The notes: generated from the letters alone by a model not told the origin. Positions 31,522 through 41,985 are shown, counted from the first letter of the stretch. The stretch is 64,000 bases of DNA from Rhodococcus sp. ARC_M5 (GCF_022810405.1 NZ_JALGQE010000004.1:338694-402693), one strand, 5' to 3'. Translations and numbers: made by a program.

Positions 31522-32993
31522 AGCTGAACTCGCAGAACCTCGCCGACTTCATCGAGGACGTCGCAGTTCCGACGTACGACCGATCCGAAGTGACGGTGGG
31601 CATCGTGCATTTCGGTGTCGGTGGCTTCCATCGCGCCCACCAGGCAATGTATGTCGACCGCCTGTTGCAGCAGGGGCAGGCACTGGACTGGGGAATCTGC
31701 GGAGTCGGGGTGATGCCAGGAGACCGGAGAATGCACGACGTCATGCAGGCACAGGACTGCCTGTACACGCTGGCGCTCAAGCATTCCGACGGCACGTGGG
31801 ACACCCGCGTCATCGGATCCATCGTCGAGTACCTCTTCGCACCGGACGACGCCGAGGCCGTGATCGAGAAGATGGCCGCCGACACGACCAAGATCGTCTC
31901 GCTCACCATCACCGAGGGCGGCTACAACTTCTCGGCGACCACCGGCGAGTTCGACGCGGACAACCCGGCCATCGTCGCCGACCTGGCCGACGGCGCAGTA
32001 CCCGCAACGACATTCGGGCTCGTCATCGAGGCGCTGGCCCGACGCAAGGAACGTGGCATGACGCCGTTCACTGTCATGTCCTGTGACAACATCGAGGGCA
32101 ACGGCCACATGGCACAGTCGACGTTCACGACGTTCGCACGCCTGAAGGACCCGGCATTGGCCGACTGGATCGACGCCGAAGGGGCGTTCCCCAACTCGAT
32201 GGTCGATCGCATCACACCGGTCACGACGCCGGAAGTGACCGAACAGCTTTCGGTGCGATACGCGATCGACGACCAGTGGCCCGTCGCGGGCGAGCCGTTC
32301 ACGCAGTGGGTGCTGGAGGACAAGTTCACCCTCGGCCGTCCGCCGCTGGAGGATGTGGGCGTTCAGGTGGTCGAGGATGTCACCCCGTACGAACTGATGA
32401 AGCTGCGGTTGCTCAATGCCAGCCATCAGGCGCTCGCGTACTTCGGTTACCTCAGTGGCTATCGCCTCGTCCACGAGGTCTGCCAGGATTCGCTGTTCGC
32501 GGACTTCCTGCTCGCCTACATGGACGAGGAGGCAACCCCGACGCTGCAGCCGGTCCCCGGCATCGATCTGACCGACTACAAGAAGACGTTGATCGAGCGG
32601 TTCTCCAACCCGGAAATCCGCGATACCGTCGCCCGTCTGTGCGCCGAGTCCTCGGATCGAATTCCCAAGTGGCTCTTACCCGTCATCCGCAAGAACCTCG
32701 AGACCGGCGGGGAGATCGCCCGCTCCACCGCAGTGGTGGCCAGTTGGGCTCGCTACGCCGAGGCCGTCGACGAAGCCGGCGAGCCCATCGAGATCGTCGA
32801 TCAGTTGAAGGACTCGCTGGTGCCGATCGCGCAGAGCCAGCGCGAGAACCCCACAGCGTTCATCGCGAACCGCTCAGTGTTCGGCGATCTGATCGACAAC
32901 GAGCGCTTCGTCGCCGAGTACACGAAACAGCTGTCGTCTCTGCAGGAGCGAGGAGCCCGCGCGACGCTGGAATCACTCAGGTCGACTCACTGA
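31518..32993 (+). CDS. Mannitol/arabinitol 2-dehydrogenase (long-chain polyol dehydrogenase)
   Basis: 491 residues of the mannitol dehydrogenase family. N-terminal nucleotide site G-V-G-G-F-H-R-A-H-Q near residue 34; C-terminal catalytic block KLRLLNASHQALAYFGYL near residue 296, with the Lys, Asn and His of the family's active site. It oxidises D-mannitol, D-arabinitol or a similar polyol with NAD+. It is coupled to the preceding dehydrogenase (ATGA) and overlaps the convergent KtrA gene by 17 bases. No ketose kinase is present in the cluster. Confidence 0.92.
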   Translation: MKLNSQNLADFIEDVAVPTYDRSEVTVGIVHFGVGGFHRAHQAMYVDRLLQQGQALDWGICGVGVMPGDRRMHDVMQAQDCLYTLALKHSDGTWDTRVIGSIVEYLFAPDDAEAVIEKMAADTTKIVSLTITEGGYNFSATTGEFDADNPAIVADLADGAVPATTFGLVIEALARRKERGMTPFTVMSCDNIEGNGHMAQSTFTTFARLKDPALADWIDAEGAFPNSMVDRITPVTTPEVTEQLSVRYAIDDQWPVAGEPFTQWVLEDKFTLGRPPLEDVGVQVVEDVTPYELMKLRLLNASHQALAYFGYLSGYRLVHEVCQDSLFADFLLAYMDEEATPTLQPVPGIDLTDYKKTLIERFSNPEIRDTVARLCAESSDRIPKWLLPVIRKNLETGGEIARSTAVVASWARYAEAVDEAGEPIEIVDQLKDSLVPIAQSQRENPTAFIANRSVFGDLIDNERFVAEYTKQLSSLQERGARATLESLRSTH

Positions 32994-33642
32994 AACGTTC
33001 GGCGTCTCGAACCTGACCGGAGACGATGACGGTATCGCCTGCGCCGATCACCGTGTCGGCCGTGGCGTAGGTGAATCCCTCACCCTGACGCTTGACCGCG
33101 ACGACGGTGACACGATGCTTGGTACGTATTCCGCTCTCGCCCAACTTCTTTCCGATGATGGAGGTGGGTGGAGAGGTCTTGATCATGGCGAAACCGTCGT
33201 CGAATTCGATGTAGTCCATCATCCGGCCGCGGACCAGGTGGGCGACGCGCTTGCCCATGTCGTGCTCGGGCCTGACCACATGGTGCACGCCGATCTGGGT
33301 GAGGATCTTGGCGTGTGCGTTGCTGATCGCCTTGGCCCAGATGTGGGACACCGACAGGTTTATCAGCGCGGATGCGGTCAACAGACTCGCCTCGAGATCG
33401 GATCCGATGCCCACGACTGCGCGGTCGTACTCGTGCACCGACAGTTGTCGCAACGACTCCTCGTCGGTGGTGTCGGCCACTGCGGCGTGCGTGAGCCGGT
33501 CCGAGACACGTTGCACCACAGCCTCGTCGGTGTCGATGCCGAGGACTTCGACACCCTGGCCCATCAGTTCCAGTGCCAGCGATTTGCCGAATCGGCCGAG
33601 GCCGAGGACGACGACGACTTCGGAGGACGGTTTCCTAGCCAA
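32977..33642 (-). CDS. ktrA: K+ uptake regulatory protein KtrA/TrkA (RCK)
   Basis: 221 residues: an RCK_N Rossmann domain with GLGRFGKS near residue 14 and acidic D-T-D at the end of strand 2, then an RCK_C domain (~135-215). It binds adenine nucleotides and gates the KtrB channel subunit at the inner membrane face. The best start is TTG at 33642, which lies inside the last codons of ktrB; it gives the normal family length, with AAAGG upstream. A longer open frame to 33702 only runs through ktrB. The 3' end overlaps the mannitol dehydrogenase gene. Confidence 0.88.
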   Translation of the reverse strand: MARKPSSEVVVVLGLGRFGKSLALELMGQGVEVLGIDTDEAVVQRVSDRLTHAAVADTTDEESLRQLSVHEYDRAVVGIGSDLEASLLTASALINLSVSHIWAKAISNAHAKILTQIGVHHVVRPEHDMGKRVAHLVRGRMMDYIEFDDGFAMIKTSPPTSIIGKKLGESGIRTKHRVTVVAVKRQGEGFTYATADTVIGAGDTVIVSGQVRDAERFSEST

Positions 33643-35107
33643 TGAACGGCCTTTCGGTGGGGAGCGTGTAACGCCGACCGCGGTCGCGGGCAGCAAGGGC
33701 ACTGACCAGGGTGATGGAACCGATGCGGCCCAGATACATCAGAACGATCAGAATCACCTGACCCCACCCCGGCAACTGCGCGGTGATGCCGGTGGACAGA
33801 CCGACGGTGGCGAAGGCCGAGACGACCTCGAACAGCAGGACGTCGAGGTCGAAGTCCGTGCCCGCCAGCAACGCGACGACCGGGAGCATGACCAACGCGA
33901 CGCCGATCAGTGCCACGGTCAACGCCTGGCGCTGTACGCGCGGATCGATTCTGCGATCGAAGATACTCACATCGCGATCGCCACGAATTTCGGCGAGGAT
34001 GACGAACAGCAACAGGGCGAACGTGGTGACCTTGATGCCGCCTGCGGTGCCGCCACTGCCGCCACCGATGAACATGAGAACGTCGGTGACCAGCAGAGTC
34101 GCGTTGTCGGCATCGGCGTAGTCGATGCTGTTGAACCCGGCGGTGCGCGGCATGACGCCCGCGAAAGTGGCGACGAGCATTTTGTCCCAGATCCCGTAGC
34201 CGCCCAGAGTCCTGGCCCATTCGAGCAACAGAATCAGCGCCGGTCCCGCCACGAGTAGAACGCCGGTGACCGAGAGCGTCAGGCGGGTGTGCAGCGACCA
34301 TCTCTGTCGACCTCGACCCCGCCGAACGTGCCGGAACAGCTCGAACAGAACCGGAAAGCCGATGCCTCCCAGCACGACGGCGACCATCACTGGAACACAG
34401 ATCCACGGGTCGGTGGCGAATCCGATCAGGCTGTCACTGAAGAGAGCGAATCCGGCATTGTTGAACGCCGACACGGAATGGAAGACACCGAGCCAGATCG
34501 CCCGACCGGGACTTTCGCCGTACCCGATCGCGAACCTGAGCGCGAGAGCGATCGCGACGACGGTCTCGATCAGCAGGCTGGTTCGGAACACTCCGATGAC
34601 AACGCTGCGAACGTCGCCGAGCCCGGAGGTACGCACCTCTGCAGCGGCATTGAGTCTGCCACGCAGTCCAATTCGGTCGGCGAGCACCAAACCGACCAAC
34701 GACGCGATCGTCATGATGCCGAATCCACCGATCTGGATCAGACCGAGTATCACTCCTTGCCCGAAGCCCGACCAGTACACCGGGGTGTCCACCACGATCA
34801 GGCCCGTCAGACTGACCGCCGAGGTGGACGTGAACAACGCCTGCAGTACTCCGGCCTCACTCCCCGACTGGGTGGAGCCCGGAATCAGCAGCACGCCTGC
34901 CCCGAAGACAATGGCGAGCGCAAAGCCGGACGCCATGACCCGAACCGGCGTGGGCCGAAAGATCGCGGACCATCGCGATGCCTGGTGAGCGTCTGTCACT
35001 CGAGAAACAGTACTGTGCGCTCCGCGCAGTGGTGGGATTCGTCCGTCGGTGCGGACGACGATGGGCTGAACGGTGCTCTCGATATCGGCTTGCCATGACG
35101 TACGCAT
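33635..35107 (-). CDS. ktrB: K+ transporter subunit KtrB/TrkH
   Basis: 490 residues. Four repeated membrane-pore-membrane units after an ~50-residue polar N-terminus; selectivity-filter glycines are visible (S-T-S-A-V-S-L-T-G near residue 93; F-N-N-A-G near residue 210; P-R-T-A-G-F-N near residue 323; S-A-F-A-T-V-G-L-S near residue 434). G-G-G-S-G-G-T-A-G-G-I-K near residue 350 is the intramembrane gating loop region. It forms a Na+-dependent K+ uptake channel with KtrA, encoded directly downstream with an 8-bp overlap. Confidence 0.93.
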   Translation of the reverse strand: MRTSWQADIESTVQPIVVRTDGRIPPLRGAHSTVSRVTDAHQASRWSAIFRPTPVRVMASGFALAIVFGAGVLLIPGSTQSGSEAGVLQALFTSTSAVSLTGLIVVDTPVYWSGFGQGVILGLIQIGGFGIMTIASLVGLVLADRIGLRGRLNAAAEVRTSGLGDVRSVVIGVFRTSLLIETVVAIALALRFAIGYGESPGRAIWLGVFHSVSAFNNAGFALFSDSLIGFATDPWICVPVMVAVVLGGIGFPVLFELFRHVRRGRGRQRWSLHTRLTLSVTGVLLVAGPALILLLEWARTLGGYGIWDKMLVATFAGVMPRTAGFNSIDYADADNATLLVTDVLMFIGGGSGGTAGGIKVTTFALLLFVILAEIRGDRDVSIFDRRIDPRVQRQALTVALIGVALVMLPVVALLAGTDFDLDVLLFEVVSAFATVGLSTGITAQLPGWGQVILIVLMYLGRIGSITLVSALAARDRGRRYTLPTERPFIG

Positions 35108-35170
35108 CGGCTCCGGGCTCTTCGTCTACCCAGACGGCCGCGGTTCCGCACTGAGCTCGCTCCGGGCGGG

Positions 35171-35198
35171 TAACGTCGGAATTGAGCTGAAGCTCAAT
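35171..35198 (+). promoter_or_regulatory. Promoter with perfect palindrome at +1, EAL-DICT gene
   Basis: TAACGT (35171-35176) is a -10 candidate. ATTGAGCT and AGCTCAAT, separated by GA (35181-35198), form a perfect palindrome at the expected start site. The regulator is not identifiable. A purine-rich ribosome binding site (AAAAGGA) follows at 35211. Confidence 0.45.
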
Positions 35199-35224
35199 GT
35201 TCGATCGCGAAAAAGGACATCTTC

Positions 35225-36493
35225 ATGCCGGACGACGCTGTGCGCGAGCGTTCCTCGCACGAGGCGATCGCCTCTGCCCTCGCTGATGTGAACGCTGTCC
35301 GCCCGGTGTTCCAACCCGTGATCGAACTCGGCACCGGAACCGTCCTCGGGTACGAGGCTCTGGCGCGGTGGCCCGAGTGGCCCCTACTGGACCTGGATTC
35401 CGTGTTTGCGACGGCGGCAGATCTGGGTGTGGTGGACGATCTCGATTGGGCGTGTCGCACAAGCGCGGTCGACGCGGCACTCGCTGCAGGGATGGCACAG
35501 GAACTGTGCTTGTTCGTCAACGTGGAACCCCACACCGCGACCGGACCGACCGACGGTGCCAAGCGCGCGTTCGCAGCGGCCGAGGGCCGATTTTCCGTGG
35601 TGCTCGAGTTGACCGAGAGGTCACTGCTGGCCGATCCCGCAGTGTTGTTGTCCGTGGTTGCCGATGGTCGGCGGGCAGGATGCCGCATCGCTCTCGACGA
35701 CATCAGCGTGCATCCGGACACGATGACCATGCTCGAGTTCGTCGCACCGGACATCATCAAACTCGACCGTTCGTTGGTCCAGCGAGATCCGAGTCGAGAG
35801 CAGGCGCGCGTGATCGCCGCGGTACGAGCGCATTCCGAGGCGACCGGGGCGACTGTTCTGGCAGAGGGCATCGAAAACGACGAACACCTCGCCCGCGCTC
35901 ACTCGCTCGGCGCGGTACTGGGACAGGGATGGCTGTTCGGAAGGCCTGGCCCCCTGCCCGAGTCCGTTCGGACCGCACCGGGTGCGCAGTCGATCCTGAG
36001 CGAGCCCGTTGCGAACTCCGGTCTGGTGCCGAACCTGCCATCGGATCTGTTCGAGCTCGTGGCCCCGTCCATCGGAACCAAAGCCTTCATTCGTGCCATC
36101 TCCCGCCAGATCGAGGACCACGCCCGCGATACCAACGATTCGCTGGCCCTCATGTCCACCTTCCAGCATTCCCGATGGTTCAGCCCGCCTGTCGCTGCGC
36201 AGTACGCCTTGCTGGCCACCAAGCACGCGTTTGTCGCAGCCGTGGGCGTCGGGTTGGGAGGAGAGCCTGCGCCGGGTGTGCGCGGAGCAGATCTCGACCC
36301 CACGGAGGAGTTCACCCGAGAGTGGACGATCACCGCGGTCGGTCAGCACTATTTCTCGGCGCTCATCGCCCGCGATCTGGGTGATACGGACTGCGCCGAC
36401 ACAGATCGTCGATTCGAATTCGTGCACACGCACAATCGGCAACTCGTCGTCGCCGCAGCCAGATCGCTCATGCGCCGCATCCTTCCCGTGTGA
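35225..36493 (+). CDS. EAL domain plus DICT sensory domain protein
   Basis: 422 residues. An EAL domain (~20-245) with G-Y-E-A-L-A-R, LELTER, DDI, IIKLD and LAEGIE retains the signature Glu and most metal ligands. However, the loop 6 stretch normally DFGTGYSSL reads DISVHPDTM, and the usual N-V-S-P is N-V-E-P. The C-terminal ~140 residues resemble a DICT domain (K-A-F-I-R-A-I-S-R-Q-I-E, then S-T-F-Q-H-S-R-W-F). It could be a weak c-di-GMP phosphodiesterase or a c-di-GMP/light-signal binder. It stands alone, divergent from ktrB. Confidence 0.8.
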   Translation: MPDDAVRERSSHEAIASALADVNAVRPVFQPVIELGTGTVLGYEALARWPEWPLLDLDSVFATAADLGVVDDLDWACRTSAVDAALAAGMAQELCLFVNVEPHTATGPTDGAKRAFAAAEGRFSVVLELTERSLLADPAVLLSVVADGRRAGCRIALDDISVHPDTMTMLEFVAPDIIKLDRSLVQRDPSREQARVIAAVRAHSEATGATVLAEGIENDEHLARAHSLGAVLGQGWLFGRPGPLPESVRTAPGAQSILSEPVANSGLVPNLPSDLFELVAPSIGTKAFIRAISRQIEDHARDTNDSLALMSTFQHSRWFSPPVAAQYALLATKHAFVAAVGVGLGGEPAPGVRGADLDPTEEFTREWTITAVGQHYFSALIARDLGDTDCADTDRRFEFVHTHNRQLVVAAARSLMRRILPV

Positions 36494-36509
36494 CCGTGGC
36501 CGGTACCGG

Positions 36510-37709
36510 CTAGCGCACGACTGCCTTCGCCACGGTCCACGCTCGTCCCTGCTCGCTCAGCGTGAATCCGAGCCCCGGGCGAGCGGACAGATGCATGCGT
36601 CCGTCTCGTGTCTCGAGGTGCTCGTCGAACAACGGGTCCAGCCAGTCGAAGTGCTCCACCCACGTCTGCAGGGGATACACCGCCGCGAGGTGCAGGTGGA
36701 TCTCCATGGCGAAGTGCGGGGCGAGCTGCAGATTGTGGCGCTCGGCCAGTGTGGCCAACTTCAGGAACTGCGTGATGCCGCCGATGCGGGGAGCGTCGGG
36801 TTGCAGGATGTCGACCGAGCCGGCCTCGATGAGGCGCACGTGCTCGCCGACGCTGGCCAGCATCTCTCCAGTGGCGATCGAAGTGTCGAGGCTACGAGCG
36901 AGCTGGGCGTGTCCCTCGGCGTCGTAGGCGTCGAGCGGCTCTTCGATCCACACGAGGTCGAGCTGCTCGAGGATTCGGCCCATGCGCTGCGCCGTCGGGC
37001 GGTCCCACTGCTGGTTGGCGTCGACCATCAGAGGAACGTCGTCGCCGAGGAACTCGCGCACCGCGGTGACCCGGGCGATGTCGGTGCGCCAATCCGGCTG
37101 TCCCACCTTCAGTTTGATGCCACCGATACCGTTCGAGAGTGAAATCGCGGCGTTCTCCATGACCTCCGCGATCGGAGTGTGCAGAAATCCACCGGAGGTG
37201 TTGTAGGTCTGGACCGAATCGCGTGACGAGCCGATCAACTTGGCCAGCGGCAACCCGGCACGCTTGGCTTTGAGATCCCATAGCGCGATGTCGATCGCCG
37301 CGATCGCCTGCGTGGCAACACCACTGCGGCCCACCGACGCTCCGGCCCACACCAGCTTGGTCCAGATCTTGCCGATGTCGTTCGGGTCCTCACCGATGAG
37401 CACCGGGGCGATCTCCTGGGCATGAGCGAACTGAGCTGGACCGCCTGCCCGCTTGGAGTATCCGAAACCGATTCCCTCATGGCCCTGTTCGGTCCGAATT
37501 TCGGCGAACAGGAACACCACCTCGGTCATCGCCTTCTGCCGGCCGGTGAGCACCTTGGCGTCGCTGATCGGATTCTTCAGCGGTAGCACGATCGAGGACA
37601 GCGTGACCTCGGCGATGCGATCGATGCTGGCGGCACCGGCGGCCAATGCGGTGATCGCAGCATCCGGGGCAGTGAGGCCGCTGGTCGGTTTGTCTGTGGC
37701 AATGGTCAT
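36510..37709 (-). CDS. L-talarate/galactarate dehydratase
   Basis: 399 residues of the enolase superfamily. Family-specific block KVLTGRQKAMTEVVFLFAEI near residue 52 and acid/base residues K199-x-K201, D230, E256, E282 and H332. These lie at a constant +4 offset from the residues reported for Salmonella TalrD/GalrD, which supports the specific call. It dehydrates galactarate or L-talarate to 3-deoxy-2-keto-hexarate (KDG) in the cytosol. It carries an unusual ~25-residue Ala-rich N-terminal extension. It is downstream of the hydroxyacid dehydrogenase on the same strand but has its own upstream palindrome. Confidence 0.85.
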   Translation of the reverse strand: MTIATDKPTSGLTAPDAAITALAAGAASIDRIAEVTLSSIVLPLKNPISDAKVLTGRQKAMTEVVFLFAEIRTEQGHEGIGFGYSKRAGGPAQFAHAQEIAPVLIGEDPNDIGKIWTKLVWAGASVGRSGVATQAIAAIDIALWDLKAKRAGLPLAKLIGSSRDSVQTYNTSGGFLHTPIAEVMENAAISLSNGIGGIKLKVGQPDWRTDIARVTAVREFLGDDVPLMVDANQQWDRPTAQRMGRILEQLDLVWIEEPLDAYDAEGHAQLARSLDTSIATGEMLASVGEHVRLIEAGSVDILQPDAPRIGGITQFLKLATLAERHNLQLAPHFAMEIHLHLAAVYPLQTWVEHFDWLDPLFDEHLETRDGRMHLSARPGLGFTLSEQGRAWTVAKAVVR

Positions 37710-37778
37710 CTGAGGCTCCTAGTATCGTCGATTTACGCTGTCTCACAGACTATTTAGCCGGTACAATGCGGGTCCAAC

Positions 37779-37791
37779 ACCGATTATCGGT
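37779..37791. promoter_or_regulatory. Palindrome upstream of galactarate dehydratase gene
   Basis: ACCGAT and ATCGGT flank a single base; the element covers the stop codon of the hydroxyacid dehydrogenase and lies about 70 bases before the dehydratase start. Reading the minus strand, TTGGAC follows closely, so it may be an operator at a promoter's upstream edge. Confidence 0.3.
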
Positions 37792-38755
37792 CGATCGATG
37801 CCGCCAGCGCATCGATGTTCGACGCAATATCCGCGACTCGGCCCACGAACGTATGGTGCGTGACGCCCGACGAGTGTGGCGTCATCAGCACGTTGTCGAG
37901 ATCGCGAAACGGCAACACACTCGGTTCTCCCACACCGTCCGGCCCGGGGTAGCGATACCACACGTCGATCGCAGCGGCGGCAATCTCGTTGCGCGACAGG
38001 GCGTCGAACAGCGGTTGTTCCTGCACCAACGGACCACGACCGACATTGACGAGTACCCCGTCGCTACCGAGCCTGCTCAGCTCCTCGGCACCGATCATGC
38101 CGCGGGTACGCTCGTTCAGCGGCGCGGAGACCACGAGTACATCGGCGAACTCGGCAATCTTTCCCAAATCCTGTGTATCCGAAACCCATTCGAGACCCTC
38201 GCCCGAAGCACGACCGCTCCCGGTGACGGCAGCACCCACCGCGCCGTAGGCCTGAAACAGCTGCAACGTTCGCTTGCCGATATGCCCGAAGCCGACGAAT
38301 CCGATGCGGGCACCGCTCAGCGACAACGGTTGCGCGATGCTCGGGTCGTAGACGGCAGTGGCGAACACACCGGAGCGGAGTGCGCGATCCTGCTGCAGGA
38401 AATTGCGGCGCAGCATCACCGTCGCCGCCACAACGTACTCGGCGATCGATTGCTCATGATGAAAGGTGCTGCACACCTGCACATCAGGACCTAGCCCGGA
38501 GCGATCGACGTTGTCCGTTCCGGCACCCGCGACGTGCACCATACGCAACTTCGGCGCTGCGGCACCCATGGCCGCGCTGAACTTGCCGCCGACGTACACG
38601 TCCGCGTCGGCAAGTTCGCCGATGACCCGACTCTCGTCGAACGGCACGCACCAGATCACCTCTGCGCCATCAGGCAATCCCGCCTCGAACTGCTCGCGGT
38701 GCGGCAGGATGTTGCGATCCCCGACGACGATCTTCATCAGCGCACCCGAACTCAT
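37784..38755 (-). CDS. D-2-hydroxyacid dehydrogenase in hexarate cluster
   Basis: 323 residues. NAD site G-F-G-H-I-G near residue 154, catalytic Arg in NVGRGPLV, and His in the PHSSGVTH block near residue 296; the acidic catalytic residue position is near the variable V-W-Y-R-Y-P-G-P stretch. The substrate-binding lid differs from typical phosphoglycerate dehydrogenases. ATG at 38755 overlaps the gudD stop (ATGA). In this position it could reduce or oxidise a hydroxy- or keto-acid by-product of aldarate breakdown, which is inferred from linkage only. Confidence 0.85.
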   Translation of the reverse strand: MSSGALMKIVVGDRNILPHREQFEAGLPDGAEVIWCVPFDESRVIGELADADVYVGGKFSAAMGAAAPKLRMVHVAGAGTDNVDRSGLGPDVQVCSTFHHEQSIAEYVVAATVMLRRNFLQQDRALRSGVFATAVYDPSIAQPLSLSGARIGFVGFGHIGKRTLQLFQAYGAVGAAVTGSGRASGEGLEWVSDTQDLGKIAEFADVLVVSAPLNERTRGMIGAEELSRLGSDGVLVNVGRGPLVQEQPLFDALSRNEIAAAAIDVWYRYPGPDGVGEPSVLPFRDLDNVLMTPHSSGVTHHTFVGRVADIASNIDALAASIDR

Positions 38756-40098
38756 CGGACCAGAGCCGGCCGCTTGCTGTCGAACGTCCATCCCTCGATC
38801 AGATACTGCATGCCGATGGCGTCGTCACGGGCGCCGAGGCCTTCCTTCAGGTACAGCTCGTGTGCCGCGTCGACCTGCTCGAAGTCGAGCTCGACGCCCA
38901 GACCCGGCTTGTCGGGCACGGTGAGGTAGCCATTCTCGATCGTGAACGGCTCCTTGGTGACTCGTTGCCCGTCCTGCCAGATCCAGTGGGTGTCGATGGC
39001 GGTGATCGTGCCCGGGGCCGCCGCCGCGACATGGGTGAACATGGCGAGAGAGACGTCGAAGTGATTGTTGGAGTGCGAACCCCACGTCAGGCCCCAGGCG
39101 TCACAGAGCTGAGCAACGCGTACCGAGCCGGCCATCGTCCAGAAGTGTGGGTCGGCCAAGGGGATGTCCACGGCACCGGACCGGATGGTGTGGCCCATTT
39201 CCCGCCAATCGGTGGCGATCATGTTGGTCGCCGTCTGCAATCCCGTGGCCCGCTTGAACTCCGTCATCACCTCGCGGCCGGAGAAACCGCCCTCGGGCCC
39301 GACGGGGTCCTCGGCGTAGGCCAACACGTCGCGCAGCCCGCGGCAGGTGTCGATCGCGTCCTTCAGCAGCCAACCACCGTTCGGATCCAACGTGATTCGC
39401 GCCTCGGGGAATCGCTCGGCCAGTGCGCGCACCGCGGCAGCCTCCTCGGCCGCGGGCAGCGCACCACCCTTGAGCTTGAAGTCCTGAAATCCGTAGCGCG
39501 CCTGCGCAGCCTCGGCGAGGCGCACGATCGCTGCGGGGTCCATCGCCTCCTGGTGCCTGATGCGCATCCAGTCGTCGGCCCCGGCGGCCTCGTCGGCGGC
39601 ACTGCGGTAGGCGAGGTCGGTCTTGGTCCGATCGGCGACGAAGAACAGGTAGCCCAGAGCCTGGACCTTCTCGCGCTGTTGTCCGTCCCCCAACAGTGCG
39701 GCAACGCTGACGCCGAGGTGCTGGCCGAGCAGATCCAGCATGGCCGATTCCACTGCGGTCACTGCATGGATCGCGATCCGCAGATCGAAGGTCTGCGCTC
39801 CGCGGCCCCCGGCATCACGATCCGCGAACGCGCGGCGCATCTCGGCCAGCACCGCGTTGTACCGGCCGATGCCCTGGCCCTCGACGAGCCCCCGCGCATC
39901 CTCGAGAGTCTGCCGAATCGCCTCACCGCCCGGCACTTCGCCGACGCCGGTTCGTCCGTCCGAGTCCGTGAGTACCACCAGATTGCGGGTGAAGTACGGA
40001 GCATGTGCACCGCTGAGGTTCAACAACATGTCGTCGTGGCCGGCAATCGGAATGACACGCATATCGGTGACGACGGGCGTGCTGGTGTGGACGTTCAT
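38752..40098 (-). CDS. gudD: Glucarate dehydratase
   Basis: 448 residues of the enolase superfamily. Active-site residues K208-x-K210, D238, N240, E269, N292 and H342 sit at a constant +3 offset from E. coli GudD, and the N-terminal capping block [11 protein letters not shown] is conserved. It converts D-glucarate or L-idarate to 5-keto-4-deoxy-glucarate. It is divergently arranged with the semialdehyde dehydrogenase across a 288-bp control region and overlaps the hydroxyacid dehydrogenase downstream. Confidence 0.96.
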   Translation of the reverse strand: MNVHTSTPVVTDMRVIPIAGHDDMLLNLSGAHAPYFTRNLVVLTDSDGRTGVGEVPGGEAIRQTLEDARGLVEGQGIGRYNAVLAEMRRAFADRDAGGRGAQTFDLRIAIHAVTAVESAMLDLLGQHLGVSVAALLGDGQQREKVQALGYLFFVADRTKTDLAYRSAADEAAGADDWMRIRHQEAMDPAAIVRLAEAAQARYGFQDFKLKGGALPAAEEAAAVRALAERFPEARITLDPNGGWLLKDAIDTCRGLRDVLAYAEDPVGPEGGFSGREVMTEFKRATGLQTATNMIATDWREMGHTIRSGAVDIPLADPHFWTMAGSVRVAQLCDAWGLTWGSHSNNHFDVSLAMFTHVAAAAPGTITAIDTHWIWQDGQRVTKEPFTIENGYLTVPDKPGLGVELDFEQVDAAHELYLKEGLGARDDAIGMQYLIEGWTFDSKRPALVR

Positions 40099-40386
40099 GT
40101 CCGACCTTTCTCACATACTTCCGGTGACTCGGCTCACAAACGACAGTAGGACCCCGGATCGATGCCTGTCCAAGACCATCTGCGCATCGAACGATGCCGT
40201 AGCGGTATTGGTAACGACACCCGGAGCACAACGGTCCTGGCAGTGAGATCGATACCGAGACTGAATCAAATGCGACATTTTTAGACTTGGACATGTATCG
40301 ATCGGCCTTCTACCGTGGTGAGCTATGAGCCAGGTCACGCCTCGGCGTCAGCGCATGTACCGCACCACAGCCTTAGGAGTCACCCC
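40099..40386. promoter_or_regulatory. Divergent control region of the hexarate cluster
   Basis: 288 bp between gudD and the semialdehyde dehydrogenase. It holds a perfect palindrome GCATCG-AA-CGATGC (40184-40197), a widely spaced inverted pair TGTCCAAG (40167-40174) and CTTGGACA (40286-40293), and three ATCGAT sites. No gene and no obvious terminator are present. The palindrome is the best operator candidate, for a regulator that is not in the window. Confidence 0.4.
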
Positions 40387-41985
40387 ATGACAGCGTCGAC
40401 GACACAGTCCACCCACCTCACCGGCCGGATGATCGTCGCCGGCACCCCGGTCTTCGGTGGCGGCACGCAGATTCACGGAATCGACCCCAGCACCGGCGAG
40501 AATCTCGAACCAGCCTACGGACACGGAGACGATGCCGACGTCGAGAAGGCCTGCGCCGCAGCGGCCGAAGCTTTCGCCGACTACCGGGCCACCTCCTCGG
40601 AGACCCGCGCGCAGTTCCTCGAGACCATCGCAGACAACATCGCCGCGCTCGGCGACACCCTGATCGAGCGGACGGTCGCCGAGTCGGGACTTCCACTGGC
40701 TCGCATCACCGGCGAAGTCGGTCGCACCACCGGTCAGCTGCGCCTGTTCGCTTCCGTTCTGCGCGAGGGCAGCTGGAACGGTGCCCGCATCGATCCGGCT
40801 CAGCCCGAGCGCACGCCGCTCCCCCGCGCCGACATCCGCCAACGGCAGATTCCGCTGGGACCGGTTGCGGTGTTCGGAGCCAGCAACTTTCCACTCGCCT
40901 TCTCCGTCGCCGGCGGCGACACCGCCTCCGCTCTCGCGGCCGGATGCCCCGTGATCGTCAAGGCGCACGACGCGCATCCGGGGACGTCCGAACTGGTCGG
41001 CCGCGCGATCGCCGACGCAGTGTCCTCCACCGGAATGCCCTCGGGCACCTTCTCACTGCTGTTCGGCTCCGGTCGCGGACTCGGCACCGCTCTGGTGACC
41101 GACCCTCGCATCAAGGCCGTCGGATTCACCGGATCACGTTCGGGTGGAACAGCTCTCGTCGCCGCTGCGGCGGGTCGTCGGGAGCCCATCCCGGTGTACG
41201 CCGAGATGAGTTCCATCAATCCGGTGTTCGTCATGGACGGTGCACTCGCCACCCGCGGAGCCGAACTGGGCCGCGCGTTCGTCGCATCGCTGACAATGGG
41301 ATCGGGCCAGTTCTGCACCAACCCGGGCCTCGTCATCGCCGTGGACGGCGCAGGACTGCAGTCCTTCACGGAGGCAGCATCCACCGCGGTGCAGGAGTCC
41401 ACCCCCACCACGATGCTGACCCCGAACATCGCCTCCAGCTATGCCGACGGCGTCGCCGGCCTGTCCGACGCGGTGACCGTGGTAGCGCGTGGATCGGACA
41501 CCGACGCCCCGAATGCCTGCCGCGCAGCACTGTTCGTCACCGACGCCGATACGTTCCTCACCTCCGAGGCCGCGCAGGCCGAGGTGTTCGGCGCGTCGAG
41601 CCTCATCGTTCGCTGCACCGATGCACAGCAGGTCCGTGACGTCGCCGCGCTGTTGGAGGGACAGCTCACCGCCACCGTCCACGCCGACGAGTCCGATCAT
41701 GCCGAGGCAGGCAAGCTCCTGTCGATCCTCGAACTCAAGGCCGGCCGCATCCTGTTCGACGGATGGCCGACCGGCGTCGAGGTCGGCCACGCGATGGTCC
41801 ACGGCGGCCCCTTCCCCGCCACCTCCAACTCCCGCACCACCTCGGTCGGATCGCTCGCGATCGAGCGTTTCCTCCGCCCTGTCTCTTACCAGGATGTACC
41901 GAAGTCGTTGCTGCCCAGCGCTGTCGCCGACGGGAATCCCGAGGGCATCTTCCGCCGCATCGACGGCCAGCTCACCCAAGACTGA
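40387..41985 (+). CDS. 2-oxoglutarate semialdehyde (2,5-dioxovalerate) dehydrogenase
   Basis: 532 residues of the aldehyde dehydrogenase superfamily, KGSADH-III-like length and N-terminus. Cofactor motif F-G-A-S-N-F-P near residue 162, catalytic Glu in YAEMSSINP, catalytic Cys in [10 protein letters not shown] near residue 317. The serine after the first cofactor-strand fits NADP+ use. It oxidises the last intermediate of the oxidative pentose/hexarate pathway to 2-oxoglutarate. TAGGAG lies nine bases before the ATG. KDG dehydratase follows after 31 bases. Confidence 0.9.
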   Translation: MTASTTQSTHLTGRMIVAGTPVFGGGTQIHGIDPSTGENLEPAYGHGDDADVEKACAAAAEAFADYRATSSETRAQFLETIADNIAALGDTLIERTVAESGLPLARITGEVGRTTGQLRLFASVLREGSWNGARIDPAQPERTPLPRADIRQRQIPLGPVAVFGASNFPLAFSVAGGDTASALAAGCPVIVKAHDAHPGTSELVGRAIADAVSSTGMPSGTFSLLFGSGRGLGTALVTDPRIKAVGFTGSRSGGTALVAAAAGRREPIPVYAEMSSINPVFVMDGALATRGAELGRAFVASLTMGSGQFCTNPGLVIAVDGAGLQSFTEAASTAVQESTPTTMLTPNIASSYADGVAGLSDAVTVVARGSDTDAPNACRAALFVTDADTFLTSEAAQAEVFGASSLIVRCTDAQQVRDVAALLEGQLTATVHADESDHAEAGKLLSILELKAGRILFDGWPTGVEVGHAMVHGGPFPATSNSRTTSVGSLAIERFLRPVSYQDVPKSLLPSAVADGNPEGIFRRIDGQLTQD

